Assembly: GCA_035578005.1 (NCBI GenBank)
Contig: DATJYK010000194.1
Span: 1 to 14,817 of the forward strand
Direction of reading: 5' to 3'
DNA length: 14,817 bases
Source: Gp13-AA77 sp035578005
GTDB taxonomy: Bacteria > Acidobacteriota > Terriglobia > UBA7540
Position numbers and translations under genes: made by a program
The notes under the pieces: generated by a model
What the model saw: the letters and a program-made list of their open reading frames with translations, nothing else
Told to the model about the DNA's origin: nothing
Databases searched by the model: none
Shown here: one piece after another, positions 6,727-13,763 of the stretch
Numbering within the stretch: position 1 is the first letter of the stretch
Layout: every line of letters begins with the position of its first letter

Positions 6727-7206
6727 ATGACCCAGTGTCTCAAAATAGCGAGCTCGGCATGTGCTGTGTCGATTGCCTTCGCAGCCGCAGTGCTTGCGGC
6801 AGGCAGCCTTGTCTACAATGAGACGGCGGACGCGCATCAACAGATCGCGGCCGCCGTTGCCCAGGCTTCGCGGTCGGGCAAGAATATCGTGCTGGACTTC
6901 GGCGCCAACTGGTGCCTGGACTGCCATGTGCTCGACGCCCAGATGAGCTCGCCGGGTCTTGCACAATTGGTGGAACGGAACTACGTCGTGGTCCACGTGG
7001 ACGTCGGCCTCTATAGCAAGAACCTCGACTTGGCCCAGAAATACGGCATCCCACTGAGGAAAGGTATTCCAGCATTGGCCGTGCTCGACTCGCATGGCAA
7101 GCTGCTCTACTCTCAGGATCAGGGCCAGTTCGAAGACGCCCGCTACCTGGGTCCGGACTCGTTCAAGCAGTTCTTCGAGCAATGGAGGCCGAAGAAGGGC
7201 GGCTAG
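6727..7206 (+). CDS. Exported thioredoxin-fold protein (WCLDC motif)
   Basis: A 159-residue protein with an N-terminal hydrophobic signal or anchor (about residues 5-28) and a thioredoxin-like domain. The active-site motif is W62-C63-L-D-C66 in LDFGANWCLDCHVLDA. The typical 'YVVVHVDVG' strand follows, and the cis-proline loop is KGIPALAVLD. The closest style is the DsbD C-terminal/thioredoxin_7 group, which reduces or relays electrons in the periplasm. The LD pair between the cysteines differs from the CGPC of cytosolic thioredoxin. Substrate unknown. I place the start at ATG 6727, since GGAGA at 6716-6720 is then suitably spaced; GTG 6724 is an alternative. It follows the RlpA gene on the same strand, which fits a shared envelope role. 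It is convergent with hicA, whose stop is 17 nt away. Confidence 0.85.
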   Translation: MTQCLKIASSACAVSIAFAAAVLAAGSLVYNETADAHQQIAAAVAQASRSGKNIVLDFGANWCLDCHVLDAQMSSPGLAQLVERNYVVVHVDVGLYSKNLDLAQKYGIPLRKGIPALAVLDSHGKLLYSQDQGQFEDARYLGPDSFKQFFEQWRPKKGG

Positions 7207-7223
7207 TCCGGGCCGACGCTCTG

Positions 7224-7454
7224 TCAAATCAGTTTTGCAAACTCCTCGGCGCTGAGCCCAGCCTGCTTCAGAATACGGCGCAGCAGCGACGGTGGAATGT
7301 CGCGCGCGTGCATCGGTACCGTGACGCGAGGTTCTGTTCGAGACGCGTGAAGCAGCCGTACGTGGCTGCCCGTTTGGTGATGCACGTAAAACCCCGCGTT
7401 CAACAACGCACGGACAACCTCTTTCGCCTTTAGAACGGGAAGCTTTTCTGGCAT
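7224..7454 (-). CDS. hicA: HicA-type toxin, mRNA interferase
   Basis: A 76-residue YcfA/HicA family protein with the double-stranded-RNA-binding-like fold that cleaves mRNA independently or in association with ribosomes. Landmarks: LKAKEVVRALLNAGFYVHHQTGSH with catalytic H31 in G29-S30-H31, RVTVPMHARDIPPSLLRRILKQAGLS (the H-x-x-x-x-I-x-x-x-x-x-x-I-x-x-Q-A-G-L/I-S signature), and the FAKL tail. The length is normal and no key residue is missing, so an active toxin is expected. It lies 5 nt after the hicB stop with no clear Shine-Dalgarno sequence of its own, which suggests translational coupling to the antitoxin. The gene order is antitoxin first. Confidence 0.92.
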   Translation of the reverse strand: MPEKLPVLKAKEVVRALLNAGFYVHHQTGSHVRLLHASRTEPRVTVPMHARDIPPSLLRRILKQAGLSAEEFAKLI

Positions 7455-7459
7455 CCGGG

Positions 7460-7690
7460 TCAGGCCACAGTAACCGCAAGGTGCTCCGTCGCGGGCTCCA
7501 CATCTTCCGGGATCGGCTCGCCCGTTCTCAAGACGCTCTCCAGAAAGCAGCGGATTGCGTCTTCAGCCATCAGGCGTGCCTCTTCGGCCGTCTCGCCGTA
7601 CGTGCAGATCTCAGGAATGGCCGGAACCACCACGTTGTAACCGCCCTCGGGAGCGGGCTGCAATAGCACTGTGTAGTTGAATTGCCGCAT
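7460..7690 (-). CDS. hicB: HicB-type antitoxin
   Basis: A 76-residue HicB family antitoxin with the partial RNase-H-like fold that binds and blocks HicA. The sequence starts MRQFNYTVLLQPAPEGGYNV, followed by VPAIPEICTYGETAEEARLMAEDAIRCFLE (the 'P(E/D)xxTxGxTxEEAxxxxxDAI' signature), then PIPED and a short tail. No separate HTH or ribbon-helix-helix DNA-binding domain is appended, so autoregulation may need HicA or another factor. The start is ATG 7690 with GAGGA just upstream; a TTG at 7708 would overlap the end of mnmG and has no better ribosome site. The gene begins 14 nt after the mnmG stop, and I see no promoter between them, so it is probably read from the mnmG transcript. Confidence 0.9.
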   Translation of the reverse strand: MRQFNYTVLLQPAPEGGYNVVVPAIPEICTYGETAEEARLMAEDAIRCFLESVLRTGEPIPEDVEPATEHLAVTVA

Positions 7691-7704
7691 GGCTGTCCTC
7701 AACT

Positions 7705-9774
7705 TCAAGCCGGCGCGCGTTCCACGGCGCGCCGCTGAAAGATTTCGATGTAGACGTTCACCAGGCTCACCGCGGCCGGCGTGATGCCGGGGATGCGCGC
7801 CGCCTGGCCCAGAGTCAGCGGCTTCACGCGCGTGAGCTTCTCGACCACTTCGCGTGAAAGTCCCGACACCTGGCGGTAGTCAAACCAGTCCGGAATACGG
7901 CGGGTTTCCGCGCGCTTCATGCGCTCGATCTGCCGCTCCTGCTGCGCTAGATACCCTTCGTATTTGAAGCCTGTCTCTACGCGCAACGCTTCTTCGCGGG
8001 CGAAGAGACAAGGCGCATCCGAGCCAGGCTGGGCTGCTGTCGGTACCGGGCTGCTGCCGCCAAGTGGCGCGAGGCCCTGGCTCAGCAGCGCCACGTTCAC
8101 CCACTCAATCAGGTCCTGAATAGACACCTCGGACCTTTTCAGAAGCTGCGCGCCGTTCAGTGGAGCAGAGCCTGTGAACTCCCCACCCGCCATCAGGCCG
8201 AGTTTTGTATACACTTCGCGGCCTAGTCGCGTCTCAGGATTGAGCCGCGTTTCGAGCAGAAATCGCGTAGCGGCCGAAATCCTCTGCTGCTTCTCAAGAT
8301 ACGCTTCATAGTCCGTCTTACGAATCGTCCCGGCCGCGTAAGCCAGAGGCGTAAGCCTCTCGTCGGCGTTATCGATCCGCAGGTGTAGCCGGAACTCGGC
8401 GCGCGAGGTGAACATGCGGTAAGGCTCGTCACAGCCCTTGCTCACCAAGTCGTCGATCAGGATGCCGGTGTAGCCCCGCGTGCGCTCGATCACGAGCGGC
8501 TCGCGCCCCTGCACCCGCAAGCCGGCGTTGATGCCGCCCATGATGCCCTGGCAGGCGGCCTCCTCGTAACCCGTGGTGCCGTTGATCTGCCCCGCCAGAA
8601 ACAGGCCTTCAATCCTCTTGGTCTCCAGCCACGGCGTCAGTTCTGTGGGCTGCACCATGTCGTACTCGATGGCGTAGCCGGGACGGATCATATCCGCCTC
8701 CTCGAGACCGGGAATGGAGCGCACCATGGCCCACTGCACGTCGATCGGCATGGAAGTGGACATGCCGTTGACGTAAATCTCGTTGGTGTCGAGGCCCTCG
8801 GGTTCAAGGAAAATCTGGTGCTGCGCCTTGTCCGGAAATTTCACCACCTTGTCTTCGATCGACGGGCAATAGCGCGGCCCAAGGCCTTTGATTTGTCCGG
8901 AGTAAAGCGGCGAGCGCTGCATGTTTTGCCGCAGCACCTGGTGAGTCTCGGCGTTCGTGTAAGTGATCCAGCAAACCGTCTGTGGCTGAGTGATCGCCCG
9001 CGTGCGGAAGCTGAAAGGCGTAGGAATGGGATCGCCCGGCTGCACCTGAAAGCGCGAGAAATCGATCGACCTGGCGTCGAGCCGGGGAGGCGTACCGGTC
9101 TTCAAGCGCCCGATTTCAAACCCGAGTCGGCGCAGCGCCTCGCCCAGCATCACGGCGGGCGACTCGCCGGACCGTCCTGCCGCGTAGGTTTCTTCCCCAC
9201 AGTGGATCAGGCCATTCAGAAAAGTCCCCGTGGTAATCACCATGGCACCGGCTTCCACCGTGCGGCCGTCGCGGAGCTTTAAGCCGCGCACACGGTAGGG
9301 GCGACCCTTGTGGTCGCCCTGGGCAGGCACAAGGCCTGCCCCTACGTCCTGCGTCCCGGCGCCAGCGGGCACATTCTCCAGCACCAGATCCACCACCTCC
9401 GCCTGCTTGATCCGCAGGTTGGGCTCGGACTCCAGCACCTGCCTCATCTTCACCCGGTAGAGCTTCTTATCGGCCTGCGCCCGGGGCGACCACACGGCCG
9501 GACCGCGGCTCGTGTTCAGCAGCCGGAACTGGATGCCGACCGCGTCGATCACCTCGCCCATCACGCCGCCGAGCGCGTCCACCTCGCGCACCAGGTGGCC
9601 CTTGGCCACGCCGCCAACGGCCGGATTGCATGACATCTGGGCGATCAGGTCAAGGTTCATGGTGTAGAGCGCCGTGCGCAGACCCATGCGAGCCGCAGCC
9701 ATGGCAGCCTCGCACCCGGCGTGTCCGGCGCCCACCACCACCACGTCGTAGCTTTCGGTGAATCTTACCGTCAT
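7705..9774 (-). CDS. mnmG: tRNA uridine-5-carboxymethylaminomethyl modification enzyme, FAD subunit
   Basis: FAD-dependent protein (GidA/MnmG) that works with the GTPase MnmE, 5,10-methylene-THF and glycine or ammonium to modify U34 of certain tRNAs. The 689 residues include GAGHAG (15-20, FAD Rossmann loop), AQMSCNPAVGG (C49), GRLKTGTPPRLDARSIDFS, GPRYCPSIEDKV (active-site C303), GLFLAGQINGTTGYEEAA, EPYRMFTSRAEFRLHLR, and a C-terminal MnmE/tRNA-binding domain with RQVSGLSREVVEKL and PGITPAAVSLV. E. coli MnmG has 629 residues. Part of the excess is a 17-residue stretch (144-160) encoded by a palindromic repeat; another part is a Pro/Ala/Gly-rich stretch near residues 570-590. ATG 9774 is preceded by AGGA; the upstream TTG 9780 lacks a good site. 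It is followed directly by hicBA. Confidence 0.97.
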   Translation of the reverse strand: MTVRFTESYDVVVVGAGHAGCEAAMAAARMGLRTALYTMNLDLIAQMSCNPAVGGVAKGHLVREVDALGGVMGEVIDAVGIQFRLLNTSRGPAVWSPRAQADKKLYRVKMRQVLESEPNLRIKQAEVVDLVLENVPAGAGTQDVGAGLVPAQGDHKGRPYRVRGLKLRDGRTVEAGAMVITTGTFLNGLIHCGEETYAAGRSGESPAVMLGEALRRLGFEIGRLKTGTPPRLDARSIDFSRFQVQPGDPIPTPFSFRTRAITQPQTVCWITYTNAETHQVLRQNMQRSPLYSGQIKGLGPRYCPSIEDKVVKFPDKAQHQIFLEPEGLDTNEIYVNGMSTSMPIDVQWAMVRSIPGLEEADMIRPGYAIEYDMVQPTELTPWLETKRIEGLFLAGQINGTTGYEEAACQGIMGGINAGLRVQGREPLVIERTRGYTGILIDDLVSKGCDEPYRMFTSRAEFRLHLRIDNADERLTPLAYAAGTIRKTDYEAYLEKQQRISAATRFLLETRLNPETRLGREVYTKLGLMAGGEFTGSAPLNGAQLLKRSEVSIQDLIEWVNVALLSQGLAPLGGSSPVPTAAQPGSDAPCLFAREEALRVETGFKYEGYLAQQERQIERMKRAETRRIPDWFDYRQVSGLSREVVEKLTRVKPLTLGQAARIPGITPAAVSLVNVYIEIFQRRAVERAPA
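9295..9345. repeat. 51-bp double-hairpin palindromic element inserted in frame in mnmG
   Basis: The outer inverted repeat is GTAGGGGC (9295-9302) with GCCCCTAC (9338-9345). Inside are two perfect 8-bp hairpins: GGGCGACC-CTTGT-GGTCGCCC (9299-9319) and GGGCAGGC-ACAAG-GCCTGCCC (9321-9341). The length is 51 nt, i.e. 17 codons, and its boundaries coincide exactly with codons 144-160 of mnmG (VGAGLVPAQGDHKGRPY). The related 50-bp unit at 13816-13865 shows it is a dispersed family and not an mnmG feature. Confidence 0.9.
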
Positions 9775-10053
9775 AGCCAATCCTGGAGCCAGTCAACAGT
9801 CGAAAAGCTAAAAGTTGAAAGACTTAGGCATCTCGCTCCGAGATCATAAGCGAAGGAGAAATCAATCGAGTCCAAAACATTCTACGACAAAAGGTACGAT
9901 GACTGACGATTGTCGATGGATGATTGCCGATACTGCTCATTTTGGATTTGCGATTGGCGCTGGTCGCCTGGTCTTTCGACTCTTGGCTGTTTCCTTCTGC
10001 CTGGCTTGGGTTCGCTTCGTTTGGGTTCCTTTTTTTCCGCTTTTGAAGGCCAC

Positions 10054-10384
10054 ACTGATTCTAAAAGGCTTGCTTGATGGGTTGCACGCCAAGCTTGGGT
10101 TCGTTCTGGGTTCGTTTAGGTTCGTTTCAGGTTCGTTTTTTCGAGCTTTTGTTGATTCTAAATAACTTCTCGGGTTCGTTTTTGCATTTAGGGCATACCC
10201 CCCGGGGGGAGCACCCTAAATGCCGCTCACGCAAGGCGCTAAGGGGTTCTTTGCCTGGTCTTCCGCTTTGCCCTTTTGCGTGCGAATCTGTCGGCTCCGC
10301 AACGCGCATCCTGCACGGTCTGGTCGCTCCGCGCGTTTCGTACCGTCGAGCCCCATTCTTTCGGCGCCCGGTTTCCGCGCCCGC
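10054..10384. repeat. Duplicated intergenic sequence, copy 1
   Basis: It begins ACTGATTCTAAA and is followed by AGCTTGGGTTCG and four tandem GGTTCGTTT-type units (10094-10142), TTTTGTTGATTCTA, the hairpin at 10184-10223, CTCACGCAAGGCGC, GGGGTTCTTTGCC, GCGTGCGAATCT, and a degenerate tail with CATCCTGCACGG and TCGGCGCC. The same landmarks occur in the same order at 10649-10993. Divergence is clear, with several indels, so the duplication is old or each copy inserted separately. Confidence 0.8.
10184..10223. repeat. Perfect long hairpin in copy 1
   Basis: GCATTTAGGG (10184-10193) and CCCTAAATGC (10214-10223) are perfect 10-bp arms around an inner C6G6 palindrome (10198-10209), separated from the arms by four-base bulges (CATA, AGCA). 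The equivalent in copy 2 (10779-10817) keeps nine arm pairs and a shortened CCCC..GGG centre, so the structure is conserved while the sequence has drifted. Confidence 0.8.
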
Positions 10385-10405
10385 GGTTGGGTAGTGGTGT
10401 CATTC

Positions 10406-10527
10406 GAACGCCCTGGACGCAGTCATTCCCGCGAAGGCGGGAATCCATTCTAGAAGTCCCTGGAAAAGAAGTATCAAAGAAGAAGTGGATTCCCGCCTTC
10501 GCGGGAATGACTGCGTCCAGAGGGTTC
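10406..10527. repeat. GTCATTCCCGC-type inverted repeat pair
   Basis: Perfect 35-bp arms at 10413-10447 (starting CTGGACGCAGTCATTCCCGC) and 10486-10520 enclose a 38-nt loop; imperfect pairing continues a few bases outward. Each arm has an internal hairpin TTCCCGC-GAAG-GCGGGAA. This is the widespread bacterial palindrome whose translation reads 'DSRLRGND/VIPAKAGI'. It is lodged between the two copies of the 340-bp sequence. Confidence 0.88.
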
Positions 10528-10648
10528 CGCCCAGCAACTGACACCAGTGCCCGCTGTTGCGCCAAACCGCCGCCCAAAGGCCGCCATGCCGCTCTGCGCA
10601 CCAGTGAATTCCTCAAACCACGGCTTATTTCGGTCATTTTCATCAAAT

Positions 10649-10993
10649 ACTGATTCTAAAGCACTTCCTGGATTAGCACCTTGTTGAGCTTGGGTTCGTT
10701 TTAGGTTCGTTTAGGTTCGTTTTAGGTTCGTTTTTTGGCACTTTTGTTGATTCTATTATACTTCTCGGGTTCGTTCTTGCATTTAGGACATACCCCCGGC
10801 GGGAGCGCCCTAAATGCCCCTCACGCAAGGCGCCAAGGCGCTTAAGAAGGGGTTCTTTGCCCGCGCGCCACAAGGGCGCCTATGCGTGCGAATCTACGGC
10901 CTTCCGCAAGGCCAGATTACATCCTACACGCTTTGCCCGCCCAGTGCTTTCATACCTTCGATGCCCGATTCTGTCGGCGCCGGGTTCCGCATT
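10649..10993. repeat. Duplicated intergenic sequence, copy 2
   Basis: Same order of landmarks as copy 1: ACTGATTCTAAA, GAGCTTGGGTTCG, four GGTTCGTTT(T)A-type tandem units (10692-10735), CTTTTGTTGATTCTA, CTTCTCGGGTTCGTT, the hairpin at 10779-10817, CTCACGCAAGGCGCC, GGGGTTCTTTGCC, TGCGTGCGAATCTACGG, CATCCTACACG and TCGGCGCCGGGTTCCGC. Its tandem units are more regular (11- to 12-nt period) than those in copy 1. Confidence 0.8.
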
Positions 10994-11073
10994 CGGATGC
11001 GACGTGGCTGAAGAGTCTGTCCCTTTAGGGCCTACGGCCCGCGAAAGGTCATGAAAAACCGCACCTGGGATCT

Positions 11074-11098
11074 AACTCGTTTGCAGCGACGAGTTTTT
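11074..11098 (+). terminator. Terminator-like hairpin
   Basis: AACTCGT (11074-11080) and ACGAGTT (11089-11095) form a 7-bp stem with an 8-nt loop, followed by TTT. It could end transcription from the left before the SDR gene; the T-run is short. Confidence 0.35.
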
Positions 11099-11118
11099 CG
11101 ACCCTGTGCGAAAACTCG

Positions 11119-11177
11119 TGGATTCCCGCCTTCGAGGGAATGACTGCGTGCGGGTGCGTTCAAATGGCACCAATAGC
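11119..11177. repeat. Third copy of the GTCATTCCCGC-type arm
   Basis: TGGATTCCCGCCTTCGAGGG and the following bases match the reverse complement of 10389-10447, including the flank beyond the palindrome (GCGTTCAAATGGCACCA here, GCGTTCGAATGACACCA there). Only a single arm is present, with one change in the hairpin stem (CGAGGG for CGCGGG). Confidence 0.75.
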
Positions 11178-11244
11178 CTCGATCTTGCTCTGGGCAATCA
11201 GTAGAGGCCGGTAACGAGTCGCTTAGCGGGGTGTTTCCGAATCT

Positions 11245-11269
11245 TATTAATACACATTGAGCTGTGTTA
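11245..11269 (+). promoter_or_regulatory. Possible -10 region and operator before the SDR gene
   Basis: TATTAA (11245-11250) sits just before a short inverted repeat ACACA-TTGAGC-TGTGT (11252-11267). The arms could extend imperfectly (TAACACA/TGTGTATTA). Position 12-36 nt upstream of ATG 11281 suits a promoter/operator with a short leader. No good -35 box or Shine-Dalgarno sequence is visible. Confidence 0.25.
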
Positions 11270-11280
11270 GCATCATCGAC

Positions 11281-12039
11281 ATGAGCGCGAACAAACTGGA
11301 CGGCAAAGTAGCGGTCATTTCGGGAGCCAGCAAAGGACTGGGCAAAGCCATGGCGCTGGCTCTGGCTGGAGAGGGAGCCGCCATCGCCCTTGTGGCGCGG
11401 CATCTCGAGCCGCTGAACGAAGCGCGAGAGGCCATCCAAGCGGCCGGCGGACGGGCCGAAATCTTTCAGGCTGATGTCTCCCAGGAAGACGACGTGCGCA
11501 GGCTCGAACAGGCTGTGGCGTCAGCCTTCGGACGGGTGGACATTCTCATCAACAACGCCGGAACGAACGTCCGCAAGCCGGTAGTGGAGTTTACGCTCGA
11601 GGAGTGGCGGCTCGTGCTAGACACCAACCTCACCAGCGCGTTCCTTATGTGCCGGTCCTTTATTCCGCACCTCCGCGGGCGAGGCTATGGACGCGTGCTG
11701 AACCTGGCGTCCACCATGGCTTCGGTTTCGTTGCCGGGCCGCGCCGCCTATTCCGCCACCAAATCGGGACTGCTGGGCTTCACCCGCGCCCTCGCGCTCG
11801 AACTCGCCGGCGACGGAGTCACGGTGAATACCATCAGCCCCGGTCCGTTCGCCACGGAAATGAACACCCCGCTGCTCAGCAATCCGGAGCTCAATCAATT
11901 TTTCGTTTCGCGCATTCCCCTCGGGCATTGGGGAAAGGTGGAAGATGTCGGTCAACTGGCCCTCTTCCTATGCTCGGAAGACGCAGGCTTCATTACCGGT
12001 GCCGACATTCTGATTGATGGCGGCTGGACGGCACAATAG
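11281..12039 (+). CDS. Short-chain dehydrogenase/reductase (SDR)
   Basis: A 252-residue classical SDR. It has the NAD(P)-binding glycine motif S14-G-A-S-K-G-L-G21, DVSQEDDVRRL for the adenine pocket, ILINNAGTN (NNAG structural motif), catalytic S144 in LNLASTMAS, and Y157-S-A-T-K161. The carboxy half, VNTISPGPFATEMNTPL and ITGADILIDGGWTAQ, is typical. Lys at position 18 of the glycine-rich loop (G-A-S-K-G) suggests NADP(H) preference by analogy with FabG. Overall it most resembles gluconate 5-dehydrogenase / 2-deoxygluconate 3-dehydrogenase and FabG-like oxidoreductases; the substrate cannot be read from sequence. ATG 11281 gives the normal family N-terminus; an upstream TTG (11257) would add eight unrelated residues. 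The start lacks a strong Shine-Dalgarno sequence. It is monocistronic, with repeat-rich DNA upstream. Confidence 0.9.
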   Translation: MSANKLDGKVAVISGASKGLGKAMALALAGEGAAIALVARHLEPLNEAREAIQAAGGRAEIFQADVSQEDDVRRLEQAVASAFGRVDILINNAGTNVRKPVVEFTLEEWRLVLDTNLTSAFLMCRSFIPHLRGRGYGRVLNLASTMASVSLPGRAAYSATKSGLLGFTRALALELAGDGVTVNTISPGPFATEMNTPLLSNPELNQFFVSRIPLGHWGKVEDVGQLALFLCSEDAGFITGADILIDGGWTAQ

Positions 12040-12182
12040 ATCTGCCGGACCGGGCCGGCGAAGAGGCGCCCGGCTCGAGTTCAAGAAGCGCCAACCGTGT
12101 CCGCAGAGCATCCGTTGCTGAGGTCTTGCGGATCGACCACTCTTGAGGCTGGGCACGAGGATTTCAGCCGCGAGGAAATGGT

Positions 12183-13517
12183 ATGGAATCGCATCAGATC
12201 TTCTACTACCCCTACGGCTCCTTTCGCGACACTCAGGCGCCGCTTCTGAAGGCGGCTGCGCTTTATTTCGACCGGCTCTCGATCCTTGATCCCGAAAAGG
12301 CAAGTGGGGGTGGGATTGGTGCGGTCGAGGTAGCTGCTGACGTGAAGCTTCTGGAGCAGGAGGGCGTCCTCGTACGGATTGCCCCCGAAGAAGTATTGCA
12401 GAAGTACGAAGGCGCTATCGCCGCTGCCGTTCGTGCCGACCTCGAAGATTCCGAATTTGTGCAGCTCTGTGAGGCCTCCGGCAAGGCGAAATCGTGGACC
12501 CTGGCTCTCGCCAAAGTGCCGCGAGAGATCCGCGAAAACCCAGCCCATCAGGACTATCTGAGGCGCGAGCCTGAAGACCAGGCCATGCAGCGACTCATGG
12601 GAGAGTTGCCGCGCAGCCTGGCCGGCAGCCTCGCGCAGCAAAGGTTTAGGGAGGCTTACGGAGATCCCGAAGTGTACGATGAGACCGACACGGACGCCAT
12701 CATCAGCCAGCATTCTAAATTCGTCCGCTACCGCGAGTCCGAGGAAGCGCGTCTCGCGAGCGAGATGAAGGTGTACGACGAAACCCAGCCGGGCGAAGGT
12801 GAAATTATCGAATACCGATACGCGGATTATCCCTTGGCGCTGGGCGAATCGATCATGATCAACCACGCGCTGTTCGCCGGGCTGCTTCACGCCGGGGCCG
12901 CGCCCTTGACCGATGACCCTTTCCACAACCAAGTGCTTAAGCTGAAGATGAAGCGTGCGCAGCAGATTCCTGAGGTACGACAGATTCTGCAGGACCGTGC
13001 GAAGCAGCGAAGTTTGAAGCAGAGCTTGCTCGCCGCCGGCGCGCTTACCGATCGCGATATCACGCTGCCGGCGATTTCCTCTCGCATCCCTCTGCCCGAC
13101 ATCCTGGAATACCGGCACCAGCATCGGAGCGAACTCGAGCAAGCGCGAGGGCGCTTGGCGCAGCTTGCCCGCAAGATTCGCGAGACGCCCTGGACGGACG
13201 AATTCGAGGCCGAGCTTGACGCCGAGGCTATTCCCGGGGTGATTGAGGATATCAACGCGTGCCGGAAAGCCCGAGACGCTTGGGCGAACGCCCGCGGAAG
13301 CTTGCTTCTAAAAAGCCTGGGCTTTGTGGCCACCGGCGCCGCTGCCACTCTCACGCTGATGTTCTCCGCCACACCCCTGTTGCCCGTGGCCGTAAGCATC
13401 GGACTACTCGGCATGATCGGCAGTTCCATCATCCCGGGATTCGGTGCCATCGCGGACTGGAAGTCGGGGAAGAAGACGACGGAAAACGGGCTGCACTATC
13501 TGTTGCGGGCGGGATAA
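12183..13517 (+). CDS. Hypothetical protein with YYPY N-terminus and C-terminal membrane segments
   Basis: A 444-residue protein of unknown function. The N-terminal part (IFYYPYGSFRDTQAPLLKAAALYFDRLSIL, then LLEQEGVLVRIAPEEVL) is reminiscent of the DUF6236 group, which starts with a YYPY motif and an aromatic 'LLYWDK'-like helix. That likeness is from memory and unproven. The middle is rich in charged helices (about residues 60-350; ELEQARGRLAQLARKIRE at about 315-335 may be coiled-coil). Two hydrophobic segments (about 378-395 and 399-422) end in GAIADWKSGKK and a short hydrophilic tail, so the C-terminus is probably membrane-attached with most of the protein on one side. No nuclease, ATPase or toxin motif stands out. 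The start is ATG 12183, with GAGG at 12172-12175. It stands alone between the SDR and the repeat-rich block. Confidence 0.8.
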   Translation: MESHQIFYYPYGSFRDTQAPLLKAAALYFDRLSILDPEKASGGGIGAVEVAADVKLLEQEGVLVRIAPEEVLQKYEGAIAAAVRADLEDSEFVQLCEASGKAKSWTLALAKVPREIRENPAHQDYLRREPEDQAMQRLMGELPRSLAGSLAQQRFREAYGDPEVYDETDTDAIISQHSKFVRYRESEEARLASEMKVYDETQPGEGEIIEYRYADYPLALGESIMINHALFAGLLHAGAAPLTDDPFHNQVLKLKMKRAQQIPEVRQILQDRAKQRSLKQSLLAAGALTDRDITLPAISSRIPLPDILEYRHQHRSELEQARGRLAQLARKIRETPWTDEFEAELDAEAIPGVIEDINACRKARDAWANARGSLLLKSLGFVATGAAATLTLMFSATPLLPVAVSIGLLGMIGSSIIPGFGAIADWKSGKKTTENGLHYLLRAG

Positions 13518-13690
13518 CTGAGGAAACTGGCGGGCTGAGGCAAGCCCTGCGGATTCTCGAACGCCGGCTCCCTGCTACTCGTTCACACCCACTAAATTGC
13601 TGAGGACGTGCGCCTTAGCCTCGCTGAAGGCCGGCCCGACACTCCCCGCCAATTGTAGCCGACATCGCTCGGCACCACGACCCTGCCACG

Positions 13691-13760
13691 TAGCCTATTT
13701 GCTTGGAAAGTTTGGAAATTCCTGTTGGCAATGTCGTTCGCAATGTAGCCTAGCCTATTT
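13691..13760 (+). repeat. Direct repeat TAGCCTATTT, 60 bp apart
   Basis: TAGCCTATTT occurs at 13691-13700 and 13751-13760. It is followed by GCTTGGAAA and TACTTGACAA respectively, so the likeness continues, and an extra TAGCC precedes the second copy. The second copy abuts the -35 box at 13764. This may be a pair of regulator sites or a duplicated promoter region. Confidence 0.45.
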
Positions 13761-13763
13761 TAC

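Larger units (their letters stand above)
9781..11280. other. 1.5-kb gene-poor, repeat-rich intergenic region
   Basis: No open frame here has a ribosome site plus family resemblance. The stretch holds, left to right: a short AT-richer leader upstream of mnmG (9781-9990) with GATTG/GATGG-rich simple sequence; a truncated copy of the GGTTCGTTT repeat unit (about 9998-10066); two copies of a roughly 340-bp sequence; an inverted GTCATTCCCGC-type palindrome between them; a third copy of that palindrome arm; a terminator-like hairpin; and the SDR promoter region. No tRNA or known ncRNA was recognised. Confidence 0.7.

Noticed and set aside
6658..7503. 281-codon minus-strand frame across the thioredoxin-like gene and hicA
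   Set aside because: Overlaps two genes with clear motifs; its sequence shows no family likeness.
10127..10873. Minus-strand frames rich in N-E-P-K-T-N repeats across the duplicated sequence
   Set aside because: The peptide repeat simply translates the GGTTCGTTT DNA repeat. The two copies lose a common frame through indels, so translation is not conserved.
9781..11280. tRNA or other known structural RNA in the long intergenic region
   Set aside because: GGTTCG occurs only within tandem repeats; no cloverleaf or acceptor pairing fits.
12081..13142. 353-codon minus-strand frame antisense to the 444-aa hypothetical protein
   Set aside because: The plus-strand frame has a ribosome site, a sensible start and hydrophobic segments; the antisense frame has none of these.
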